In this document: positions 8,195 through 15,847 of the stretch, one piece after another
How positions within the stretch are numbered: the stretch's first letter is position 1
Layout: every line of letters starts with the position of its first letter
Assembly: GCA_019359635.1 (NCBI GenBank)
Contig: JAHHGY010000039.1
Span: 1-33,391 of the forward strand
Direction: 5' to 3'
Length of the DNA: 33,391 bases
Source of the DNA: Chroococcus sp. CMT-3BRIN-NPC107
Lineage (GTDB): Bacteria; Cyanobacteriota; Cyanobacteriia; Cyanobacteriales; Chroococcidiopsidaceae
Translations under genes and position numbers: made by a program
The notes under the pieces: model-generated
Database searches by the model: none
The model's input: the letters and a program-made list of their open reading frames with translations, nothing else
What the model was told of the DNA's origin: nothing

Positions 8195-11100
8195 ATGCAG
8201 GACAACGTAAAAGCCCCAGGATTTAGTATTAGTGCGATCGCAATTAAACAGCATATTGGTACTCTGATGCTGACTCTTGCGGTTGTTGTGTTGGGAATAT
8301 TCTTTTTTACAACTATTCAAGTCGATTTGCTGCCATCAATTACTTATCCGCGTATTGGGGTTAGGCTTGATGCGCCAGGGATATCGCCGGAAGTTGCTAT
8401 TGATGAAATTACTCGACCCTTAGAGGAAGCTTTGGCGGCGACAGAAAATGTCGAGCAAGTGTTTTCTCGCACTCGTGAAGGACAAGTTAGTTTAGACTTA
8501 TTTTTTCAGCCGGGAGGAAATATCGATCAAGCGCTCAATGACGCTACGGCGGCTTTTAACCGGGCTAGAAGTAATCTTCCCGATACGGTTGAAGAACCAA
8601 GAATATTTAAGTTCGATCCTTCTCAGTTACCTGTTTATGAATTGGCGCTAACTTCTACCTCCTTGACGGGTAAAGACTTGCGAGTGTTTGCAGACGAAGA
8701 ATTAGCCCGCGAATTAAGCGTTGTTCCTGGCGTGGCGGCGGTAGATGTATCGGGGGCGGCGGCAGAAGAAGTAAGTGTAAATGTTGACCTCAACCGCTTG
8801 CAGGCTGTGGGGGTTGGTTTAGTTGATGTTTTAAATGGTTTAAGAGATCGCAATCAAGATATTTCGGGTGGACGCATTCAAGGAGACAATTCCGAACCCT
8901 TGACTCGGACTGTAGGACGGTTTCAAAACGCCGAAGAAATCAATAATTTATCTTTTGATGTGGGGACGGCTAATGCGGAAACGCCCCGCCGTCAAGTTTA
9001 TTTAAGAGACTTTGCCCAAGTAAATGATGGTACGGAAGAGCAAAGAATTTCAGTTTTTCTCAACCGTCAACCCGCCGTAAAATTATCGATTCAAAAACAA
9101 CCTGATGCTAACACTATTAATATTGTCGATGGAGTGAAGGCAAGAATTGAGGAGTTGCGGCAGTCTGGCTTGATTCCCGCAGATATGGAGCTAACACCAA
9201 CTTCGGATGAATCTCGATTTATTCGTAATTCCTTAGCCGATGTAACCAATTCTGCTGTTACCGGGGCATTACTAGCCGCCGCCGCCGTGTTGTTATTTTT
9301 AGGCTCTCTGCGGCAAACATTCATTATTACTTTGGCAATTCCCCTTTGTACGTTGGCGGCAATTATTTTAATGAGTCTGTTTGGACTAACTTTAAATGTA
9401 TTTAGTTTGGCGGGTTTGACTTTAGGAATTGGTCAAGCTATCGATACATCAGTAGTTATTTTAGAAAATATTGCCGTTAATACTGGCAAAACTTCGGGCA
9501 TTGGCGATCGCCCGCCCACAGCTACCGAAACTACTGCTAATGCCCAAGAAGCGGCTCAAGAAGTAGAATCAGCTTTAGTTGCAGCTACTAGCGCCAACTT
9601 AGTTTCAGTGCTGCCATTTTTGCTTATTGGTGGCTTTATTTCCCTATTATTTAACGAACTGATTTTAACTATTAGTTTCGCCGTTGCTGCTAGTTTATTA
9701 GTTGCAATTACTATCGTCCCCATGCTGGCTTCGCGGCTATTATCAATTCCTTGGTCTAGTAATGTAGGCAATTTTTGGCTATTTCGTACCTTTAACGATC
9801 GCTTTGAAGCCGCAACCCAAGGCTACGCTAGATTTTTGGGGCGAGTAGTGCGCTATCGTCTGATTGTAGTTGCCACTGCTGTAATTATTTTAGGTGGCGG
9901 TACGGTATGGATGATCGGGCAAATTCCCCAAGAAATTCTCCCCCGTATTAGTACCGGACAAGTTAATCTCCGCGCTCAGTTTCCTGCGGGTACGCCTTTA
10001 GCCACAAGTCAATATGTAATGGAAATTGTTGATGGTATCCTCCGCAGTCAACCAGAAACGGAGTATGCGTTTACTACGGTGGGTGGTTCCTTATTTGGTA
10101 GCAATACAACCGAAAATCCTCTACGCAGTAGCAGCACAATTACCCTAAAACCAGGAGAAGATACGGAAGCTTTTGCAGAGAAATTGAAGCCAGAATTTGC
10201 CAAACTTAACTTAGTTGGAACCCGGTTAAATATTACTCCAGGTCAAGTACGAGGGCTAATTCTAACCAATACTCCGGCTCAAGGATCGGAAATTGATGTA
10301 ATTTTACAAGGTGAAAGCGATCGCGCTTTAAGAGAAGCAGGCGCTCAAGTTCTCCAAGCATTAGAAGGCGTAAAACTCGCTCAATTCCGCCCTGATGCTG
10401 ACCCCCGCCAGCCAGAAATTCAAATTCGCCCCGATTGGGAACGAGTGGCAGATTTAGGACTAACAACGCAATCTATTGGCGATACAATTCAAACGGCTAT
10501 TGAAGGCTCTGTACCAACGCAAATTCAAAGGGGAAATCGTTTAGTTGATGTGCGCGTCCAGTTCGAGCGCGAGTCTATCAAACAACCTTCTCAGTTAGAA
10601 AGCTTGCCCTTATTTGTCCAAGATAATCAGCAAATTCGCCTTGCAGATATCGCCACTATTACAACGGGACAAGCACCAGGAGAAATTCAAAGAATAAATC
10701 AAAGACAAGCTTTTATTATTGCCGGAAATCTCAGCGAGGGCGCAAGTTTGGGCGATGCGCTGGCGGAGGTTCAGCAAATTGTGAGCAATGTTCAATTACC
10801 CGAAGGCGTTTCTCTTGTCCCTAGTGCGGCGGCCCAAACTAATCAAGAGTTGCAGAAATCTTTGCAACTTTTGGGAGGGCTGGCAACTTTCTTGATTTTT
10901 GTGGTTATTTCTGTACAATACAACTCGCTCATCGATCCATTGGTAATTATGCTAACCGTCCCTCTAGCATTAGCTGGTGGATTGTTTGGGCTTTATATTA
11001 CCAAAACTGCGATCGGTGCAACAGTTCTAGTAGGTGCTGTGCTACTGGTGGGTATCGTCGTAAACGCGGCGATTTTGATGGTAGAACTTGCTAATCAAAT

Positions 11101-11470
11101 TTTGCAAGAGCAGCAAAACGATACTATTTCTCTGCAAGAAGCGCGCACGGCAGCAATTTTACAAGCAGCGCCCCAACGCTTGCGCCCCATTATGATGACA
11201 ACAATTACTACTATTTTGGGTTTGTTTCCTCTGGCGCTAGGAATTGGTGAAGGTACAGAATTTTTGCAACCACTAGGAATTGTAGTTTTTAGTGGCATGG
11301 CGATCGCAACAATGCTTACTTTATTTATCATCCCTTGCTTTTATATCTTGCTACACGGTGTTTTTGGCAGGGATTGGGCAAAGCTATTGAGTGTCAAATA
11401 TAAAACAATAAGTAAATTGATGAGCCGCAAAAGTACAGCAATACGGAAAAAAAAGAAAAGAGCTAACTAA
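8195..11470 (+). CDS. RND-family efflux pump, inner-membrane transporter
   Basis: Proton-driven exporter of the AcrB/HAE superfamily, 1091 residues, with the usual duplicated plan: TM1 near 20-40, a large periplasmic porter region, TM2-6 at about 335-520, a second periplasmic region, and TM8-12 at about 870-1060. The TM4 motif reads QAIDTSVVILEN: D417 occupies one of the two AcrB proton-relay aspartates, while the second is threonine. In TM10 the AcrB lysine position is asparagine (VVNAAIL). A hydrophilic insert rich in T, A and E follows TM4. AAAGGAC at 8181-8187 serves as ribosome site. The basic C-terminus (RKKKKRAN) is cytoplasmic. No outer-membrane channel gene is nearby; substrate unknown. 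Confidence 0.94.
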   Translation: MQDNVKAPGFSISAIAIKQHIGTLMLTLAVVVLGIFFFTTIQVDLLPSITYPRIGVRLDAPGISPEVAIDEITRPLEEALAATENVEQVFSRTREGQVSLDLFFQPGGNIDQALNDATAAFNRARSNLPDTVEEPRIFKFDPSQLPVYELALTSTSLTGKDLRVFADEELARELSVVPGVAAVDVSGAAAEEVSVNVDLNRLQAVGVGLVDVLNGLRDRNQDISGGRIQGDNSEPLTRTVGRFQNAEEINNLSFDVGTANAETPRRQVYLRDFAQVNDGTEEQRISVFLNRQPAVKLSIQKQPDANTINIVDGVKARIEELRQSGLIPADMELTPTSDESRFIRNSLADVTNSAVTGALLAAAAVLLFLGSLRQTFIITLAIPLCTLAAIILMSLFGLTLNVFSLAGLTLGIGQAIDTSVVILENIAVNTGKTSGIGDRPPTATETTANAQEAAQEVESALVAATSANLVSVLPFLLIGGFISLLFNELILTISFAVAASLLVAITIVPMLASRLLSIPWSSNVGNFWLFRTFNDRFEAATQGYARFLGRVVRYRLIVVATAVIILGGGTVWMIGQIPQEILPRISTGQVNLRAQFPAGTPLATSQYVMEIVDGILRSQPETEYAFTTVGGSLFGSNTTENPLRSSSTITLKPGEDTEAFAEKLKPEFAKLNLVGTRLNITPGQVRGLILTNTPAQGSEIDVILQGESDRALREAGAQVLQALEGVKLAQFRPDADPRQPEIQIRPDWERVADLGLTTQSIGDTIQTAIEGSVPTQIQRGNRLVDVRVQFERESIKQPSQLESLPLFVQDNQQIRLADIATITTGQAPGEIQRINQRQAFIIAGNLSEGASLGDALAEVQQIVSNVQLPEGVSLVPSAAAQTNQELQKSLQLLGGLATFLIFVVISVQYNSLIDPLVIMLTVPLALAGGLFGLYITKTAIGATVLVGAVLLVGIVVNAAILMVELANQILQEQQNDTISLQEARTAAILQAAPQRLRPIMMTTITTILGLFPLALGIGEGTEFLQPLGIVVFSGMAIATMLTLFIIPCFYILLHGVFGRDWAKLLSVKYKTISKLMSRKSTAIRKKKKRAN

Positions 11471-11481
11471 CTCTTTTCTTT
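11452..11481 (+). terminator. Hairpin terminator with the pump's stop codon in its loop
   Basis: An 11-bp perfect stem, AAAGAAAAGAG (11452-11462) with CTCTTTTCTTT (11471-11481), closes an 8-base loop. The TAA stop at 11468-11470 lies in the loop. The stem is AT-rich and no long U tract follows, so efficiency is uncertain. Confidence 0.6.
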
Positions 11482-11488
11482 CAGGTAA

Positions 11489-11550
11489 TAGCGATCGCTA
11501 GTTATTTAGCTATACTTGCCTTCTCACAGCCTAATAACCAGCGATCGCTA
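11489..11550. repeat. HIP1-containing inverted repeat
   Basis: Arms 11489-11506 and 11533-11550 are inverse complements at 17 of 18 positions, and each contains GCGATCGC. The spacer is 26 bases. It can form a cruciform or RNA hairpin just after the efflux operon. It may add to termination or be an incidental pair of HIP1 sites. Confidence 0.55.
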
Positions 11551-12192
11551 AATGTTTTTAAAAAATGCTTAAAAACTAATGTCTCTAACTTTCAATAAAA
11601 TTTTATTTTAGATTTCTTTATAAATGTTTAGGCAAAACTTTATTTAAAATTTATCAGCCTCTCAAAATTTGTTGCTAGTATTTTGTTGTCAGGTAAAAAA
11701 ATGTCCTCGCATCGGGTGTTTCTATTGCGATTATAGATAAAAACTATAAATACCGTATATAAGAAAGCCGCCACAAAAGACAGGAGATACCTATTTATTT
11801 GCCTCAAATGGTAATAAAATTTAGAACCCGGTCAAAGGTCGAGCATTGTCACTTGTAAAGTAAGTAGATAATTCTATAAAACTTTATAAGGTTGGGAGCG
11901 ATCGCTTTTAAATTAGAGCTAGAGTAACATTGATTAGCATTGCAGTTGTTAAAAGGGAATAAAAAATTAATCCCAAGCGATAGGCAATTAAGCAGTAATT
12001 GACTGCAATTGACTACAGTAGATTCTTCTACAGGCTACAGAAAATTTTAATTAAGCAACTAATTTTTGGGCAATATCCTTTGCACTAAATACTAAAAGTA
12101 TTAGCCTCAATCTTAATTTTATTCATAGTGACATTAATACCTTTTAATACTAAGCAACACTTTATAAGTTGAAGTTGGAAAAAAATAAAACT
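11551..12192 (+). promoter_or_regulatory. Long leader/promoter region of acetyltransferase copy 1
   Basis: 642 AT-rich bases with no credible gene. The interval 11715-11870 is related to the leaders of the two downstream paralogs and is described separately. The remainder (11871-12192) shows one HIP1 site near 11900 and nothing else that I can name. Confidence 0.5.
11715..11870 (+). ncRNA. Candidate structured leader RNA, copy 1
   Basis: Related to the segments at 13280-13440 and 14917-15060. Shared elements in order are: TTTCTAT (11719-11725) able to pair with ATAGA (11733-11737), an unpaired GAAAGCCGCCA (11763-11773), then CTATTTATTTGCC (11791-11803) leading to AAATGGT, and a later ATTTA stretch. 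The second stem is weak in this copy and the third hairpin is not evident, so this is the most diverged member. About 320 bases separate it from the ATG at 12193. Class unknown. Confidence 0.4.
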
Positions 12193-12906
12193 ATGATCTT
12201 TAATTACACTAATAAATTGATACGCGCAAAAGAGCTTATTATTACTACTTGCGTAGATTGGATTCCATTAATCGCTGGTGGAGTATTTATCCGAAATCTT
12301 ATCTACCGTCTATTGTTCAAGAAAATGGGAGCCTCAGTTTACATTCAACATGGCGCTGAGTTTATCGGAACTAACTGCATTGAACTTGGTAGCAAATCTT
12401 TTATTGCTCGTGGTACGAACATAACCATCCGTAATTTTGACAGTAAAGTGATAATTAGAACTAATGTCAAGCTTGACAAGGGAGTCGTGATAGATACTGC
12501 GGGTGATAATTGTTGTGTTGAAATTGGCGAAGACACATTTATTGGACCCTATACCTGCATAGCAGGTAGCGTCAAAATTGGTAAGTACTGTTTAATTGCT
12601 GGACATTCAGGCATCATTGCGAATAATCGCATTTTCTCCAATCCTACAGAAATGATTTGCCAGCAAGGAGTAAATCGTCAAGGTATAGTGATTGAAGATA
12701 ATTGTTGGCTGGGTTTTGGAGTAAAAGTATTAGATGGTGTAACGATTGGCGAAGGTAGTGTAATTGGCGCAGGAGCAGTAGTAACTAAAGATATTCCTGC
12801 TTATTCTGTTGCTGTTGGTATACCAGCGAAAGTAATTCGCAGTCGCCAGCATGAGAGCCAATCAACTAACTTTATGGAACGTAAGTTGAAACAAATTGCT
12901 TCTTAA
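12193..12906 (+). CDS. Hexapeptide-repeat acyl/acetyltransferase, tandem copy 1
   Basis: 237-residue left-handed beta-helix acetyltransferase of the WcaF/maltose-acetyltransferase-like type, probably transferring acetyl groups from acetyl-CoA to a sugar of an exopolysaccharide or glycan; the acceptor is inferred only from the family. The N-terminus VDWIPLIAGGVFIRNLIYRL is a shared hydrophobic helix, followed by hexapeptide rungs and the C-terminal active-site region VLDGVTIGEGSVIGAGAVVT and GIPAKVIRSRQ. I start at ATG 12193, since MIFNYTNK aligns with MSFNYAT of copy 2; an upstream TTG at 12169 would add eight unmatched residues. No close Shine-Dalgarno is visible. First of three tandem paralogs, each with its own leader. 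Confidence 0.88.
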   Translation: MIFNYTNKLIRAKELIITTCVDWIPLIAGGVFIRNLIYRLLFKKMGASVYIQHGAEFIGTNCIELGSKSFIARGTNITIRNFDSKVIIRTNVKLDKGVVIDTAGDNCCVEIGEDTFIGPYTCIAGSVKIGKYCLIAGHSGIIANNRIFSNPTEMICQQGVNRQGIVIEDNCWLGFGVKVLDGVTIGEGSVIGAGAVVTKDIPAYSVAVGIPAKVIRSRQHESQSTNFMERKLKQIAS

Positions 12907-13057
12907 AGCGTACTGCCGTTTATCTAGAAGGCAAAAATAACATTGGTAGATGTTTATTTAGCTTTGTACTTAGCTTGAATAAAAAGCATAAGACTGTTGT
13001 TTTTGCAGCTAAATATTACTTAAGCTTATTTGGTAGCTAAAGTAACTGATTTTTAAC

Positions 13058-13063
13058 TATAAT
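13058..13063 (+). promoter_or_regulatory. -10 box (TATAAT) for predicted small RNA A
   Basis: A consensus TATAAT inside the stretch TTTAACTATAATCGTGGT, which is repeated almost unchanged at 14695-14700. No good -35 is seen at the usual distance. Confidence 0.45.
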
Positions 13064-13068
13064 CGTGG

Positions 13069-13138
13069 TTTTAAGATAGAAAACTAGATGTAATATATAA
13101 TTTTAGAAATACAGAAAATCTAATCTTTCTGCATTTTT
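13069..13138 (+). ncRNA. Predicted small RNA A, about 70 nt
   Basis: Starts about six bases after TATAAT. A first hairpin is formed by GTTTT and AAAAC around 13068-13084, followed by an AT-rich linker and a terminator hairpin CAGAAA (13112-13117) with TTTCTG (13126-13131), then five T. The same layout recurs at 14706-14776 with compensating base changes in both stems. It could instead be part of the 3' untranslated region of the preceding gene. Confidence 0.45.
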
Positions 13139-13279
13139 GCTTAAAAGTTGCTTAAGCTCGTCTTTATCATTTATTTATATACTTCTAGGGACAGATTTAT
13201 CTTAGCTTTATAAAATTCTCGGCATATATTGTTAGCATGGCTTTAGCGAAGTAAACTTAAACGGTCTTCAGGCAAGCTT

Positions 13280-13440
13280 TTTCTATGGCGATCGCAGCAA
13301 AAAACTATAGAAACTGGATACAGGAAAGCCGCCACCGCAGCCGGGGAAGCATATATTTATTTGCCCCAATGGTGGAATTTAATGTCATGTCAAATGTTGG
13401 GGATTGTCCCCCATAAAGTAGGTAAATACTTGTAGGAAAA
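13280..13440 (+). ncRNA. Candidate structured leader RNA, copy 2
   Basis: Best-preserved copy. P1: TTTCTAT (13280-13286) with ATAGAAA (13307-13313). Next comes GGAAAGCCGCC. P2: CCACC (13332-13336) with GGTGG (13371-13375), enclosing GGGG (13343-13346) with CCCC (13364-13367) and a loop containing ATATATTTATTTG. P3: TGGGG (13398-13402) with CCCCA (13409-13413). P3 is also formed in copy 3 with different bases (GGTG/CACC). About 300 bases separate it from the ATG at 13737. It may be a riboswitch, a protein-binding leader or a separate RNA; it does not match a class I can name. Confidence 0.5.
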
Positions 13441-13736
13441 TTTACAGACTTGGAAAGTATCGTTCTTAATTTAGCGCCCTAAAAGGCATTTTTAGTATTG
13501 CGCTTACTAAATAAAAATGAAGCTATCAATTTTATCAATTGAGTAAAGCTGCTGCATAGTGAGTCGCATTAGTCACAAGCTAAAAAAAACTGTTCGTTCG
13601 AGCAGTTGGTTTTTAGGCAATCGCCTTTTTCCAAATTCTGATTTATTAGTCTAAATTTGCCTTGCTATCAATTAAGGCACGAGTTTACATACGCCAATAC
13701 CAATCAACAGCACTTCATAAGTAGAGCTATAAAATT

Positions 13737-14456
13737 ATGAGCTTCAATTACGCTACTATGTCGACCCATGTCAAAGAACTTGTTATTACCACTTGCGTGA
13801 ATTGGATTCCAGTAATTGCTGGTGGAGTATTTATCCGAAATCTTGCTTATCGTTTACTCTTTAAAAAGATGGGAAATTCAGTTTATATTCAAAACGGCGC
13901 TGAATTTTCTGGAACTAACAATATTGAAGTAGGTAGCGAAGCTTTTATTGCTCGTGGTGCAAGTATCGTTATCCGCACTCCCAATACTAGAGTGGTACTT
14001 GGAAACAAAGTCGCGCTCGATAAAGGAGTAATTATCAATGCTTCGAGTGACAACTGTTCTATTTCAATTGACGAAAACACATATATTGGGCCTTATACCT
14101 GTATAGGAGGTCCAGGCCCAGTCAAAATTGGCAAACACTGTTTAATTGCCGCCCATTCAGGCATTGTTGCCAATAACCACATCTTTTCCGACCCAACAGA
14201 GTTGATTCGTAATCAAGGAGTAACTCACCAAGGTGTAGTAATTGAAGATAATTGTTGGCTAGGTTATGGAGTAAAAGTATTAGATGGCGTAACGATTGGC
14301 GAAGGTAGTGTAATTGGCGCAGGAGCAGTAGTAACTAAAGATATTCCTGCTTATTCTGTTGCTGTTGGTATACCAGCAAAAGTAATTCGCAGTCGCCAGC
14401 ATGAGAGCCAATTAACTAACTTTATGGAACATAAGTTAGAACAGATCGTGTCTTGA
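13737..14456 (+). CDS. Hexapeptide-repeat acyl/acetyltransferase, tandem copy 2
   Basis: 239 residues, the same architecture as copy 1: hydrophobic N-terminal helix VNWIPVIAGGVFIRNLAYRL, then hexapeptide rungs, IGPYTCIGGPGPVKIGKHC, HSGIVANNHIFSDPTE and the C-terminal rung region. H-containing segments AAHSGIVANNH match the catalytic histidine zone of the family. The last 160 bases of the gene differ from copy 1 at only about four positions, whereas the middle of the gene differs much more and instead resembles copy 3, so the gene is a mosaic. The start ATG at 13737 is common to copies 2 and 3 (MSF). Predicted role is polysaccharide O-acetylation; acceptor unknown. Confidence 0.88.
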   Translation: MSFNYATMSTHVKELVITTCVNWIPVIAGGVFIRNLAYRLLFKKMGNSVYIQNGAEFSGTNNIEVGSEAFIARGASIVIRTPNTRVVLGNKVALDKGVIINASSDNCSISIDENTYIGPYTCIGGPGPVKIGKHCLIAAHSGIVANNHIFSDPTELIRNQGVTHQGVVIEDNCWLGYGVKVLDGVTIGEGSVIGAGAVVTKDIPAYSVAVGIPAKVIRSRQHESQLTNFMEHKLEQIVS

Positions 14457-14694
14457 ACCATGCTGCAATTTATCTAGAAACTGATGATATAGCGTTATCT
14501 AAATTAATTGCCAACGTTGTAGAGAGTGGCATTGCGCCCCTACGGTTAATATTTATAAATCAAATATTATTGCTTTGTAAATATAAATGTTTTGTCCACT
14601 CTTACACCCAGTCTAAATAAAAGAATAAAATAGTTATTATAGTTATAAATAGTATCTAAGCTTACTTAATAGCTAAAATAGCTAATTTTTCAAC

Positions 14695-14700
14695 TATAAT
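14695..14700 (+). promoter_or_regulatory. -10 box (TATAAT) for predicted small RNA B
   Basis: Second occurrence of the block ACTATAATCGTGGTTTTAAG, identical to that at 13056-13075. Confidence 0.45.
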
Positions 14701-14705
14701 CGTGG

Positions 14706-14776
14706 TTTTAAGCTGGAAAACCAAATGTAATAAATAATTTTAGAAATGCAGGAAAATTCAATTTTCCTGCATTTTT
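14706..14776 (+). ncRNA. Predicted small RNA B, about 70 nt
   Basis: Paralog of small RNA A. The first hairpin is GGTTTT with AAAACC (perfect here), followed by an AT-rich linker and a strong intrinsic terminator. Copy A has one fewer pair in the first hairpin and a shorter terminator stem with different but still pairing bases. Confidence 0.5.
14746..14776 (+). terminator. Strong intrinsic terminator
   Basis: Twelve-bp perfect stem, ATGCAGGAAAAT (14746-14757) with ATTTTCCTGCAT (14761-14772), a 3-base loop and a T tract. It ends small RNA B and any read-through from acetyltransferase copy 2. Confidence 0.85.
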
Positions 14777-14916
14777 ACTTAAAAACTGCTTAAGCTCGTC
14801 TTCATGATTTATTTATGTATTACTACGGTGAACTTCATTTTAGCTTCATAAAGCTCTCGAAATATATTGTTAATATTACGTAGAAAAGCAAACTTAAATG
14901 GTCTTCAGACCAGATT

Positions 14917-15060
14917 TTTCTATAACGAGCGCGATAAAATAGGACAGAAGCTGAATACAAGAAAGCAGCAACTACTGCCAAAAAAGCATAAATTTATTTG
15001 CCTAATAGCGAAATTTAATGTGATATCAATAGGTGGATGTTTTCACCCCAAAAATGAGTA
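14917..15060 (+). ncRNA. Candidate structured leader RNA, copy 3
   Basis: P1 is reduced to CTAT (14920-14923) with ATAG (14939-14942). The unpaired block reads GAAAGCAGCAAC. The P2 region keeps GCATAAATTTATTTGC but has lost the CCACC/GGTGG pairing. P3 is GGTG (15032-15035) with CACC (15044-15047), a compensatory change relative to copy 2. It lies 80 bases before the ATG of copy 3. Confidence 0.4.
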
Positions 15061-15139
15061 GCTAGTTTTAAAGAGTAAATCGACCGCGTCAATAACAAGT
15101 AGCTGCAATTATCAACCAAGAAATTAGAACTGCAAAACC

Positions 15140-15847
15140 ATGAGCTTTATTAAAACTGCTAAGAAGTTGATACGAGCAAAACTAATAGCTGCAAAAGAGC
15201 TTTCAGTGACTACTTGTGTAGATTGGATTCCAGAAATTGTTGGGGGAGTATTTATCCGCAATTTTGCTTACCGTCTACTCTTTAAAAAGATAGGAACTTC
15301 AGTTTATATTCAAAACGGTGCTAAATTTTTTGGAACTAATGGCATTGAAGTTGGCAACGAAGCTTATATTGCTCGCGGCGCGAATATAATTATCCGCGGT
15401 CGCTATAGTAAGGTAACGCTAGGCAATAAAGTCAAGCTTGATATCGGAGTAATTATCGATTCGGCCACTTCTAACTGTTCTATTTCAATTGACGAAAACA
15501 CATTTATTGGGCCTTATACCTGTATAGGAGGCCCAGGGCCAATCAAAATTGGCAAATATTGCTTAATTGCCGCTCATTCAGGCATTATTGCAAATAGTCA
15601 TATTTTTTCCGATCCTATAGAGATGATTCGCAAACAAGGATTAACCCGCGAAGGTGTAGTAATTGGAGATAACTGTTGGCTAGGTTATGGAGTAAAAGTA
15701 TTAGATGGCGTAACTATTGGCGAAGGTAGTGTAATTGGCGCAGGCGCAGTAGTAACCAAAGATATTCCTGCTTATTCTGTTGCTGTTGGAATACCAGCTA
15801 AAGTAGTCCGCAGTCGCCAGAGGGTAGAAAGTCATTTAGTTAACTAA
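15140..15847 (+). CDS. Hexapeptide-repeat acyl/acetyltransferase, tandem copy 3
   Basis: 235 residues, third member of the tandem family. The N-terminus is slightly longer before the shared CVDWIPEIVGGVFIRNFAYRL helix (MSFIKTAKKLIRAKLIAAKE). Hexapeptide rungs, IGPYTCIGGPGPIKIGKYC, AAHSGIIANSHIFSDP and the final GIPAKVVRSRQ are conserved. The C-terminus is shorter than in copies 1 and 2, which share a tail containing NFME. The gene ends inside a 12-bp palindrome (15836-15847) that also supplies the stop codon of the convergent gene, so the two coding regions overlap by eight bases. Confidence 0.88.
   Translation: MSFIKTAKKLIRAKLIAAKELSVTTCVDWIPEIVGGVFIRNFAYRLLFKKIGTSVYIQNGAKFFGTNGIEVGNEAYIARGANIIIRGRYSKVTLGNKVKLDIGVIIDSATSNCSISIDENTFIGPYTCIGGPGPIKIGKYCLIAAHSGIIANSHIFSDPIEMIRKQGLTREGVVIGDNCWLGYGVKVLDGVTIGEGSVIGAGAVVTKDIPAYSVAVGIPAKVVRSRQRVESHLVN

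Larger units (their letters stand above)
12907..13736 (+). promoter_or_regulatory. Spacer between acetyltransferase copies 1 and 2
   Basis: 830 bases organised like the next spacer (14457-15139): an unmatched 3' part, a predicted small RNA with -10 box and terminator (13058-13138), a conserved promoter-like stretch containing GCTTAAGCTCGTCTT (13151-13165) and TATATTGTTA, the motif AAACTTAAACGGTCTTCAG near 13254-13271, and the structured leader at 13280-13440. No coding frame is credible. Confidence 0.55.
14457..15139 (+). promoter_or_regulatory. Spacer between acetyltransferase copies 2 and 3
   Basis: 683 bases with the same order of elements as 12907-13736: predicted small RNA (14695-14776), the GCTTAAGCTCGTCTT block (14787-14801), AAACTTAAATGGTCTTCAG near 14890-14908, and a structured leader (14917-15060). 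A 64-codon frame at 14867-15061 lies on the leader and is not conserved in the other spacer, so I do not call it. Confidence 0.55.

Noticed and set aside
7775..8320. 181-codon frame on the minus strand
   Set aside because: Antisense to the well-supported adaptor and pump genes; translation is low-complexity.
13280..13440. A GEMM-I (c-di-GMP) riboswitch
   Set aside because: A GAAAGCC stretch recalls the conserved GCAAAGCC, but the tetraloop and receptor arrangement and flanking conserved positions do not fit, and the other two copies fit even less.
14867..15061. 64-codon frame before acetyltransferase copy 3
   Set aside because: It lies on the structured leader, and the matching leader of copy 2 does not keep the frame.
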